Of a stretch of 15,357 nt of DNA, positions 6,202 through 14,500 are shown piece by piece. The notes under the pieces were generated by a model. The model saw nothing but the letters and a program-made list of their open reading frames with translations, did no database searches and was not told the DNA's origin. Where the stretch lies: assembly GCA_007123015.1 (NCBI GenBank), contig SKSL01000154.1:1-15357 (forward strand), written 5' to 3'. Position 1 is the stretch's first letter. Every line of letters begins with the position of its first letter. The stretch comes from Natronohydrobacter sp. Its GTDB lineage: Bacteria; Pseudomonadota; Alphaproteobacteria; Rhodobacterales; Rhodobacteraceae. A program made the translations under genes and the position numbers.

Positions 6202-7773
6202 ATGACAGAAATTTCACCTCTCACGTCTTTTGCAACGCCAGCGCCCGACCAGACAGCGCAGCACTCCTTGCCGGATATCATGGGTGATGTGATTGACTGG
6301 CAGCCGCGTCACCTTGGGCCGTGTGCGTTTGTGGAACATCTTCACCTGCTCTATTGGCTGGTCGGTGAAACGCGGCCCAGGATTGCGATCACCTTGGGTG
6401 TGGGTCAGGGCAGTGCCTATGTTGCGCAATGCGACGCGGCCAGCCATTTCGGGTTTCCGACCCAGTTTTACGGTATTGATCCGCAGCTTGACGCGCAGCC
6501 GAATGCCAGCGATCTGACCGAAACAGTTGCCGCCCATAATGCGCGCTGTCCTGCGGCCCGCGCGCGCCTGATCAAGGCCGACCCGGCGCAGGCGGCGGAC
6601 CTTTTCGATATTGGCGGTATTGATCTTCTGGTGGTCGATCTCGATCCGACAGAACCTCTTTTGCACGCGATCACCGAAACCTGGTGCCCGCTCATGTCCC
6701 CTCAGGGGGTCATTGTGCTGCGCGGGCTTGATCAGGGTGCGGATGCGCTGCGGGCACAGTGGTCCTGTCTGGACGTGGCTTTTGGCGGTGGCGTCACACT
6801 GGTGCTGGCAGGCGACAGGCCGCCCGGCACACTGGCGCGACTTGCCATGACCAAGGGGGATGACAGGCCGCAAAGCCAGATCATGGCAGTGTTGCGCCTG
6901 TTGGGGCAGACCACAGCGCAGCAGCTTGAACAACGCGCGCCCGATGGGCAGCTCAAGGCCCTGCAACAAGACCTTGCTGCGACCGAAGAGCGGATGGCGG
7001 CGCAGATGGCGGCCCATCAGGCAGCCTTGGCTGATCTGGCATTGCAACAGGATGCGGCGCTTTCGGATATGGCCGCGCAGCGTGATCAGGCGCTGGCGCA
7101 GGTCGCGGCGATCGAGGACGCACAAAAGCATTTGCCAGAGAAACTGCGCTTGCTGAAAATCCATGCAGATGCCGAGCGCATCCGCCTGCAGACTGCCCTG
7201 CAAGACGCCCGCACAGCACAGGCGCAACAGCGCGCCGAGGCCGAGGCGACGATCAACCAGCTTGCGCGCGAGAAGGCAGAGCTTGAAGCGCAGCTTGGCG
7301 GCGGGATGGCCCGCCCCTTGGCGGATGCGCAGGCCACACCTGCGGATATGACTGCGCAGATAGCCGCGCGCGATGCAGCCCTCGCGGACACTGTTGCCCA
7401 ACGCGATGCCGCCCTGGCACGGGTCGCGACGCTGGAGCAGACTCATCAGCGCTTGCAGGAAGAACTGCGCTTGTTGACGGCCCATGCCGAAGCCGAACGC
7501 CAGCGGCTGGAGGCTGCTGTCAACGAAGTAAGTGCTGCAGCCGAGGCCACCAGAGTGCGGCTTGAACAGGAAAAGGCTGCGGCCCATGCACAGGCCGCGC
7601 AGGTTTCCGCCAATCTGTATAGCGTCATGGATGAATTGTCGACGCAGCGCGCAGCGCTGGACGCGGCTCGGGCCGAGATTGCGCAGAAAGTCCAGGAAAT
7701 CGCCGAGTTGCGCAGCAGCACGTCCTGGCGGGTCACCGCGCCGCTGCGCAAAGTGAAAACGATCATGCCCTGA
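6202..7773 (+). CDS. Methyltransferase-fold protein with duplicated coiled coil and C-terminal STSWR motif (paralogue 2)
   Basis: 523 residues, same design as its upstream neighbour. DWQPRHLGP (32-40) and AITLGVGQGSAY (62-73) align with the first paralogue; GIDPQLD (91-97) ends strand 2. LLVVDLDPTEP (142-152) and VIVLRGLDQ (170-178) replace the I-D-G-x-H and H-D motifs of active relatives. Residues about 250-505 are coiled coil with a 107-residue internal period. The C-terminus ends in SSTSWRVTAPLRKV (505-518), a motif I know from polysaccharide glycosyltransferase and coiled-coil proteins. The ATG at 6202 has GGAAAG 8 nt upstream; an in-frame ATG at 6163 lacks such a site and adds residues without family character. 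A 114-bp gap precedes it; the next gene begins 16 bp after its stop. Confidence 0.85.
   Translation: MTEISPLTSFATPAPDQTAQHSLPDIMGDVIDWQPRHLGPCAFVEHLHLLYWLVGETRPRIAITLGVGQGSAYVAQCDAASHFGFPTQFYGIDPQLDAQPNASDLTETVAAHNARCPAARARLIKADPAQAADLFDIGGIDLLVVDLDPTEPLLHAITETWCPLMSPQGVIVLRGLDQGADALRAQWSCLDVAFGGGVTLVLAGDRPPGTLARLAMTKGDDRPQSQIMAVLRLLGQTTAQQLEQRAPDGQLKALQQDLAATEERMAAQMAAHQAALADLALQQDAALSDMAAQRDQALAQVAAIEDAQKHLPEKLRLLKIHADAERIRLQTALQDARTAQAQQRAEAEATINQLAREKAELEAQLGGGMARPLADAQATPADMTAQIAARDAALADTVAQRDAALARVATLEQTHQRLQEELRLLTAHAEAERQRLEAAVNEVSAAAEATRVRLEQEKAAAHAQAAQVSANLYSVMDELSTQRAALDAARAEIAQKVQEIAELRSSTSWRVTAPLRKVKTIMP
7072..7530 (+). repeat. Two-copy internal duplication in the coiled coil of paralogue 2
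   Basis: Codons at 7072-7209 and 7393-7530 align without gaps at an offset of 321 bp (107 codons). The first copy contains AQRDQALAQVAAIE, KLRLLKIHADAERIRLQ; the second AQRDAALARVATLE, ELRLLTAHAEAERQRLE. The similarity is clear at DNA level too (for example CTGCGCTTG in both at matching places), so this is a true duplication rather than chance coiled-coil composition. Confidence 0.8.
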
Positions 7774-7789
7774 CCGAGTGGACGCGTCG

Positions 7790-10429
7790 ATGCAATTTTC
7801 TGATCAACTCGCGCTGCTGCGGTCGACCAATCACCTGCAGGATGCCTGGTATGTTGCGAATTATCCCGAAGTTGGCGCGCTGGGTCTGGACCCGGCCTGT
7901 CATTACCTGCGCTATGGTGCCGCAATGGGGCGCAATCCGGGGGCCCATTTCGACACGAGGTTTTATCTCGAAACCTATCCGGAGGCCGCGCAAACGGGTT
8001 TGAACCCACTGGTGCATTACGCCATTCACGGGCGCGCGGCTGGCTATGCGACTGCCCCCCGGCGCCCCGAGACGCAGCGTCAGATCCATGCGCTCCGCAC
8101 CAAATTGCTCAGTCTTGGTTTCACGGAACGCCCGCTGGCCGAGTTTGCCGATGTCGTGGCCAATAGCGCGGATCCTGTCGCGCGGGCGACAGCGGCGCGC
8201 GAAGTGGCGCTTTGGCATATGCGTGCCAAGACAGAGACAGGGTATCGCACAGCGCTTGACTGGATTGCCCGTGCCCGCTCTGATGCGCCCGATATGGGGT
8301 TTCGCGCAAAGCTCTCGACGGTCGAACTGCTCTGTCATTATCATCTGAACGACGCTGCGGCAGGTCTGGCCGCCTATGACCGCGCAGCACTGGCCGGAGA
8401 GGTGACGCCGGATCTGTGGCTGGCGCGGGTGAATTTCGAACCCAGTGCCGAAGGGCGTCTGGCCTGGATTAATCAGGTTCTTGGCCATTACAGCATCGCG
8501 CCAGTGACCTTGCTGCCAGATACAGGCCGGCCCGCCTATGATCGCCTGACCTGCGCGGTCGATCTGCCCAAGGTCACGGATAGCCCGAAAGTGACCGTGC
8601 TGATTGCGGCCTATGACGCGGCCGATATGCTGCCGACGGCGCTGCGATCGCTGCAAGCGCAGACCTGGTGCAATCTTGAGATCATCGTGCTCGATGATTG
8701 CTCGCCCGGTCTGGCGACCCAGCAGGTGGCCGAGCGCTTTGCGGCAACCGACCCCCGCATACGCGTGGTGCGCCTGCCCGAAAATGGCGGCGCCTATGTC
8801 GCGCGCAATCACGGGCTGGACATGGCCACTGGTGATTTCGTGACGCTGCATGACGCGGATGACTGGTCACATCCCAGCAAGATCGAGACGCAGATGCGTT
8901 TCATGCTGCAAAACCCACAGGTGATGGGCTGCACCACGCAGCAGGCGCGTGCCACCAATGATCTGGGATACACCCGCTGGACTGGCAATGGCCAATATCT
9001 GATCACCAACACCTCGTCTTTCCTGTTTCGCCGCCAGCCGATGCGCGACAGCCTGGGCTATTGGGATACAGTCAGGTTTTCTGCCGACAATGAATTGGTG
9101 CGCCGGTTTCAAGCCATCTGGGGGCCTGAGTCGGTTCACAAGATCCAAGATGGCCCGTTTTCCTTCCAGAGGGATTCTTCGGCCTCGATGGTCGCTGATG
9201 AAGCTCTCGGCGCGACCTCTTTCCTGTTCGGGGTCAGGAAGCTTTATCTTGAAACGCAACTGCAATATCACAAGAGCGGCGGCTCTTTGAAATACGCGGG
9301 CAATCTGTCGAAACGGCCCTTTGCTGTTTCGAAATTGATGATTGAGCGCAAGAACCCGCAACGCCCCCCGCAACATTTCGACGTCATCATCGGATCGGAA
9401 TTCAGGATGCTGGGCGGCAGCAGCCATTCCAATGCGCAAGAGCTCTTTTGTCAGGCCTCTGCGGGTCTGCGTTCGGCAATCTTTCAGATGTCGCGATATG
9501 ATTTTGGCGGTCTTGAGCGGCCGATACTGCCAGAAGTCTGGGATCAGGTGGACGGACAGACGACATCCGTGCTGACATATGGCGATGAAGCGACCTGCGA
9601 TCTCTTGATCCTGCGCTATCCACCGATGCTTTATCATCACCAGCGCTACCTGCCGAAGATAAACGCCAAACAGATCAAGGTCATTATCAACCAGCCTCCG
9701 ATGAGTGATTATGGCCCGAATGGCATTATCCGCTATGAATTGCAGAACTGCGCCGAGAATATTCGCCAGTATTTCGGCAAGGATGCCATCTGGTACCCGA
9801 TTGGCCCTTTGGTGCGCGAAGCGCTGCACAGGCATCACGCGGATCAGCTGCATCACATAACGCTGTCTGATCAGGACTGGCATAATATCATTGATATCAA
9901 TGGTTGGGATCGCGGGCCGAGGCAGCGGGGGCCCGCTGACAAGCTGCGGATTGGCCGTCATTCCCGCGACCATGTCCATAAATGGCCAGTGAGTGCCGAG
10001 GACATTCTGGCAGCCTATCCGGAACGCGATGATGTCGAGGTCCATGTCCTAGGCGGGGGCAAGACGCCGCTTGCGATCCTGGGCCGCCAGCCGAGCAACT
10101 GGCTTGTGCACAACTTTGGTGCGCTGCATCCACGGGATTTTCTGCGTGATATTGATGTCTGGGTCTATTTCGCCAATCCCGGTTGGGTCGAAAGCTTCGG
10201 GCGCACGATCATCGAAGCGATGGCCGTGGGCGTGCCCGTGATCCTGCCTGAAATCTATCGTCCGCTGTTTCAGGATGCAGCGCTTTATGCGACGCCGCAG
10301 ACGGCACTCGGGATGGCGCAGCAATTGCATGCTGATCCTGCAGGCTATGATCGTCATGTCGCGAAAGCCAAGGCGTTCGCAAAGGACAATTTCAGTTACC
10401 AGATGCATCTGGACCGGCTGAAGCTGTGA
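7790..10429 (+). CDS. Bifunctional glycosyltransferase: FD-Y repeats + GT2 + GT4
   Basis: 879 residues. The N-terminus has two FD-Y units (about 18-52 and 53-88), then a helical linker. A GT-A family 2 domain starts at VTVLIAAYD (268), with LDDCSP at 301-306, the metal-binding HDADDW at 354-359 and a possible catalytic acidic site SADNE near 431-435. A GT-B domain runs from about 530 (FDVIIGSEFRMLGG) to the end and carries the GT4 signature ESFGRTIIEAM with glutamates at 801 and 809 (EX7E). Both domains look intact, so the protein may add two different sugars in sequence. The ATG at 7790 is preceded by GAGTGG; a GTG at 7778 in frame is possible but has no ribosome site. Cytosolic or membrane-associated; sugars unknown. 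Confidence 0.88.
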   Translation: MQFSDQLALLRSTNHLQDAWYVANYPEVGALGLDPACHYLRYGAAMGRNPGAHFDTRFYLETYPEAAQTGLNPLVHYAIHGRAAGYATAPRRPETQRQIHALRTKLLSLGFTERPLAEFADVVANSADPVARATAAREVALWHMRAKTETGYRTALDWIARARSDAPDMGFRAKLSTVELLCHYHLNDAAAGLAAYDRAALAGEVTPDLWLARVNFEPSAEGRLAWINQVLGHYSIAPVTLLPDTGRPAYDRLTCAVDLPKVTDSPKVTVLIAAYDAADMLPTALRSLQAQTWCNLEIIVLDDCSPGLATQQVAERFAATDPRIRVVRLPENGGAYVARNHGLDMATGDFVTLHDADDWSHPSKIETQMRFMLQNPQVMGCTTQQARATNDLGYTRWTGNGQYLITNTSSFLFRRQPMRDSLGYWDTVRFSADNELVRRFQAIWGPESVHKIQDGPFSFQRDSSASMVADEALGATSFLFGVRKLYLETQLQYHKSGGSLKYAGNLSKRPFAVSKLMIERKNPQRPPQHFDVIIGSEFRMLGGSSHSNAQELFCQASAGLRSAIFQMSRYDFGGLERPILPEVWDQVDGQTTSVLTYGDEATCDLLILRYPPMLYHHQRYLPKINAKQIKVIINQPPMSDYGPNGIIRYELQNCAENIRQYFGKDAIWYPIGPLVREALHRHHADQLHHITLSDQDWHNIIDINGWDRGPRQRGPADKLRIGRHSRDHVHKWPVSAEDILAAYPERDDVEVHVLGGGKTPLAILGRQPSNWLVHNFGALHPRDFLRDIDVWVYFANPGWVESFGRTIIEAMAVGVPVILPEIYRPLFQDAALYATPQTALGMAQQLHADPAGYDRHVAKAKAFAKDNFSYQMHLDRLKL
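7841..8053 (+). repeat. Two FD-Y protein repeats at the N-terminus of the GT2-GT4 protein
   Basis: Residues about 18-88 hold two units: AWYVANYPEVGALGLDP then HYLRYG, and FDTRFYLETYPEAAQTGLNP then HYAIHG. They match the three units in the minus-strand RgpF-like protein in spacing and conserved residues (Y..YPE, G.(D/N)P, HY...G). The second unit is closest to the general consensus of this repeat. Confidence 0.75.
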
Positions 10430-10436
10430 GGGTTGA

Positions 10437-11381
10437 ATGACGATCCGCGCGCTCCTCGACAAAGGCCTGCTTCCATTCGAGCCGCGAGCATCGCGATCGC
10501 ATGAGGTCTCGATCATGTTCGCCTTTGACTGGGCTTACCTGCACCTGTTCAAAACGGCGATTGCGAGCCTCGCATATTCCTCGAATTTTCTGGACTCGCC
10601 CCTGGTTGTCTATACCGATGATCGCCGCGTGTTGGAGGATAAGCTCGTTCAACTGTGTGCGGACAAGCTGGTTCTGCTGGAAGGTGCAAAGAAAGCGCTG
10701 CTTCACACGCTCGCCGAGAACCATGTCAAGCGACCAGAGCGCGCAGAATGGAACAAGGGCACTTTTCTCAAATGGATGATCTTCGAGCAACAGCCAACGG
10801 ACATGGCGCTGTTTCTGGATGTCGATATGATTTTTAATGAAAAATTTGATGATATGCTGATGCAGGTCTGTGACCGTCCGTTCAATGCCGTGCCCCAGTT
10901 CAAGCCGCATTTGTACAAGCGCAGTGATGATACGCTTCTGGATAAATCCACCTGCTTCAAGAATTTTTCCAAGGCGCTCGATGCGCATTATACGGGAGCG
11001 ATGCTGACCAATATCAATAGCGGTCTTATCTTCCTGCGAAAGGAAATGCTCTCGGATGATTTTTTCAGGGAAATTACAGATTTCGCTGTCGCACAGGGGA
11101 AGAGCGTGAATGAGCAGGTGAAATTCACAGAATATTTCAAGCGCTATCCCCGGAAGCTGCGGCTTTTATCCTGCTCCTATAATTTTCAGGAGCTGTTTTT
11201 GCAGCGCGTTTCGAATGATGATGCAAGAGCGCTGCTCAAGCGTATTCATGTGCTGCATTTTGCCGGTGGCGGGAAGCCATGGACCAAACTGCCCGACATC
11301 GCGAAGGACTCGACCAGACTGACGCAGGGGCTGTGGCATTGGCACCGAACATTGGCGCAACCGCTGTTTTCCTTCGACTGA
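10437..11381 (+). CDS. GT8-type glycosyltransferase
   Basis: 314-residue putative glycosyltransferase of GT-A fold. GT8-like marks in order: VVYTDD (57-62), the metal-binding LFLDVDMIF with DVD at 128-130, NINSGLIFLRK (192-202), NEQVKFTEY (225-233) and the C-terminal HFAGGGKPW (274-282), which in GT8 enzymes closes over the nucleotide sugar. It likely transfers glucose or galactose from a UDP-sugar, consistent with galU nearby, but this is inference. The ATG lies 7 bp after the preceding stop, and its ribosome site GAGGG overlaps that stop codon, implying translational coupling. The middle of the gene is distinctly AT-richer than its neighbours (one 60-bp stretch at 10801-10860 is about 33% GC). 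Confidence 0.85.
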   Translation: MTIRALLDKGLLPFEPRASRSHEVSIMFAFDWAYLHLFKTAIASLAYSSNFLDSPLVVYTDDRRVLEDKLVQLCADKLVLLEGAKKALLHTLAENHVKRPERAEWNKGTFLKWMIFEQQPTDMALFLDVDMIFNEKFDDMLMQVCDRPFNAVPQFKPHLYKRSDDTLLDKSTCFKNFSKALDAHYTGAMLTNINSGLIFLRKEMLSDDFFREITDFAVAQGKSVNEQVKFTEYFKRYPRKLRLLSCSYNFQELFLQRVSNDDARALLKRIHVLHFAGGGKPWTKLPDIAKDSTRLTQGLWHWHRTLAQPLFSFD

Positions 11382-11547
11382 CCGGAAGGGCGCAGCAGCG
11401 CGCAGGATAGGGGCGCAGCTCGCGTGACCTGCGCCGCGCTGCATCCCTGGACTTCCAGCCCTGCTGGAAATGCGCTACTCCGATATCTCGAAGCATTGCG
11501 CGGGTCGGCCATCGGCCTGATCTGCCCTTTACGGACCCTGCCACATC
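11382..11547 (+). promoter_or_regulatory. Intergenic gap with two successive hairpins
   Basis: GCAGCAGCGCGCAGG (11392-11406) pairs with CCTGCGCCGCGCTGC (11428-11442) in 12 of 15 positions. Just downstream TTCCAGC (11453-11459) pairs perfectly with GCTGGAA (11463-11469) around a 3-nt loop. No T-run follows either stem. In this otherwise tight operon they could attenuate or partly end transcription, or protect an mRNA end. A stop codon at 11518-11520 shows the following gene does not extend into the gap. Confidence 0.4.
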
Positions 11548-14500
11548 ATGCCCGATCTGTCTGCATTGCCCCCGATCCGCCTGCTGATGCACGGTGCCGA
11601 GCGGCATGCGTTTGGGGGTCCCGGTCTGCGCGTGCCCCGCACAGCGCAGGCATTGCGCGATCTGGGCGTGCAGGCGCAGGCAGCCTGGTTGACCGATGTT
11701 CAGGATATTGCCGAGGACATTGTGCATCTCTTCAATGTCTGGTCACCGGACACAGCGCTGAGAGGGCTGCAAGCGCTCAAGCGCGCTGGCAAGCGGGTGG
11801 TGTTTTCCCCGATCTATCTGGATCTGAGCGCCAGCGCTTTCTGGAATGACATCCCTGCCGAGGGGGATATCGCCGCGCATGCGAGGCGGGCGCGTGCCGC
11901 CCTTGCCGGGCGTGCGCGGGGCCTTGAGATTCTGCCGAGCTATCATGCGCAGGTCCGCGAAATGCTGTCGCTGGCCGATCATGTCATCTTTCTCAGCGCG
12001 GTCGAGCGCGCCGCACTCGCCGCCATTGGCGCAGAAGTGCCTGACACGCGCGCCAGCCTGATCCACAACCCGGTCGATGCCGCGCTTTGGCAGGGGGGCG
12101 ATCCAGACCTGTTTCGCGCGGCCTTTCTGCCGGAGGATCCCCGCGACTATGTGCTTTGCGTGGGGCGGATCGAACCGCGCAAGAACCAGCTGTTGCTGGC
12201 GCAAGCGCTGCGAGGGCTGCCCTGGCAGTTGGTGCTGATCGGGCGGGCCGGCGACGCTGAATATGCAGCCCGCATTCAGTCCGAGGCCGGGGCGCAGGTC
12301 CGGATGCTGGGACGATTGCCTGCAGGGTCGGATCTGTTGCGCTCAGCGCTTGCCGGTGCGCGGGTCTTCTGCCTGCCCAGTTGGTCCGAAGGGGCATCGC
12401 TGGCCGCGTTGGAAGCGGCCGCAGCCGGAGTGCCACTGGCCTTGTCCGACACGTCCTCGGAGCGCGAATACTTCGGGGATCATGCGCAGTATTGCGCGCC
12501 ATGGGACCCGGACGACATTCGGCGCGCTGTGCTGAAGGCCAGTCAGCGGCCCGCCGAGGACACCAGGGCACTGCAGGATCTGGTGGCGCAGCGCTATAGT
12601 TGGGCGCGCTACGCGGAATTGACCGCCAAAGCTTATGACCAGCTGCAAAAGACTGTGCCTGCGCCAGTGCCGCGCGCTGCTGCGCCGCCAGTCTCAGCAG
12701 GGCTTTCGGCGCCACCCCCCTTGGCGCTGGACATCACTGGCCTGATTGCCGAGCGGGGTCGCGCGGTCCGCCGCGATGTTCTGGCCGATCTCGCGCAGGC
12801 GCTTCATGAATCACATGATGTCCGGTTGGTCTACTGGCACACTGACTTGCAGCGCTATATAGACGCCCCGCGCAATGGCTGGGGGGGCGGGCAGCTTGCG
12901 CGGCATGCCGTTCTTGCGCGCCAAGCGCGATCTGATGCGGCCAGTATTGACGGTCACGCGCTGATCGTGCCGGGGCAAAGCTGGGCGCATGACCGCGCAC
13001 AATTCCACGCCCTGGCGGATTTGCACAGTGCCGCCGATGTGATCATCCTGAGCTATATCGACCAGCCCGGCATCCTGAGCGCGCCGCATTGGTACCCGGC
13101 AGAACAGGAAGCCGCGTTGCTGCAGACGCTACCAGAGATGGCGCAACTTGCCAGTGCCCTGATCACAGCGACAGCCACGGGTGCTGAGGACCTGTCGCGC
13201 GCCTTGGCGTATATGGCGGGCGATCCGGCACCAGTGCATGTGATCCCTGACAGGCTGCGTGGGGAAGACAAGGCAGGGCCAGACAGGGCCGCGCCCGAGA
13301 TTCTGCCCAATCTGGGCGCGCGGCCCTATGTCCTGGTCGAGAGTGATCTGAGCGCGCGGGACAATCTTGATCTTGTGGCCCGGGTCTGGGCGCGCCTGCG
13401 CCGGGAGTATCCGGAGCACGCGATTGATCTTGTGATCCTGCATCCCGCATTGCTTCAGGATCCGGATGCAGAGCGGCGCCTTGACCGGCTGGCCCGGGAT
13501 CCTGCCTTGCGCGAATGCTGCTTCCTTCTGGCCAATCCGGCACGCAGCCAGCGAAACAGATTGCTGAAGGACTGTCTGTTTTCGCTGGCTCCGGCGCATC
13601 ATGCCGATAGCGATATCCGGGTTGCTGACAGCCTTGCCTTGAATGCAGTCTGTCTGTGTTCCGACATTCAGGGCTATCGGCCTTGGCAGGAGAAGGGCGC
13701 GATTTGCCTTGACCCCGATGAGGTCTCGGTCTGGCTGGACAAGATCGTCGAACTGGTTGCCGCGCCTGAAATGCTGGCGGCAGCCCGCGCGCGGCTGCAG
13801 GCCCCGGACACTTGGCAGCCAAAGGATGCAGCGCAGGCGTTCAGCGATCTTGCTGCGCAGGTCATGCGCCAACGCAGCCCGACACCGTTGCGGGCCGGGG
13901 AAATCGTCACGCCGGGGACGATGACCATGGCCTGTGACCCGCGCTGGCATCCGGTCGAGCCCTGGGGCCGTTGGGCGCGCGCTGACAGGGCCGGGTTTCG
14001 GGTCAATTTATCAAAGCTGCGCGCTGATCTGCCACCGGGTCAGTCTGTGCTGACCGTCATGCTTCAGCTTGCCGTGCCTGTTATCGGCGATGTGGCGGGT
14101 GTGCCGCCGCTCTTGCGGCGGTTATGCATCCGGGTTCAGGGGGAAATCGTCTATGAGGCAAGATTGCGCGGGGCTGCAATGCCGCCCGAGATCTTCCTGT
14201 CCCTGCCTGTTGTGCTGATCCCCGAGGATGGGATTGTCACCTTCAATCTGTCCCTGCCCACGCAGATCGACACCAGCGGCAGTGAAGCACAGGCCCGTCA
14301 GCTTGGCGTGGGTCTTGTGGCGCTGCGTGCCCTGCATCCGCACCGTGATAATCTTCTGGCCTGCACAGCGCATCCCGATGGCTGGACCACGCTTGACCGG
14401 AACCCGGACATGGATTTGTCGCGGCCAGAGCATCGTGAGAGCGTCGCGCGCGGTCTGGTCCATGATCTGGCCTGGGGCTGCGGCTCTCGCTTTGGCCGGG

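Noticed and set aside
7000..7560. CRISPR-like or non-coding tandem array
   Set aside because: The repetition is codon-phased with a 321-bp period and encodes a coiled coil; there are no short identical repeats with unique spacers.
6214..7587. Long open frame on the minus strand opposite the coiled-coil gene
   Set aside because: GC-rich codon bias and repetitive coiled-coil codons commonly leave the antisense frame open; its translation has no recognisable domain and the plus-strand protein is clearly real.
8867..10045. Long open frame on the minus strand opposite the GT2-GT4 gene (and a similar one at 7763-8851)
   Set aside because: The plus strand encodes intact GT2 and GT4 motifs over the same DNA; the antisense translations lack family features.
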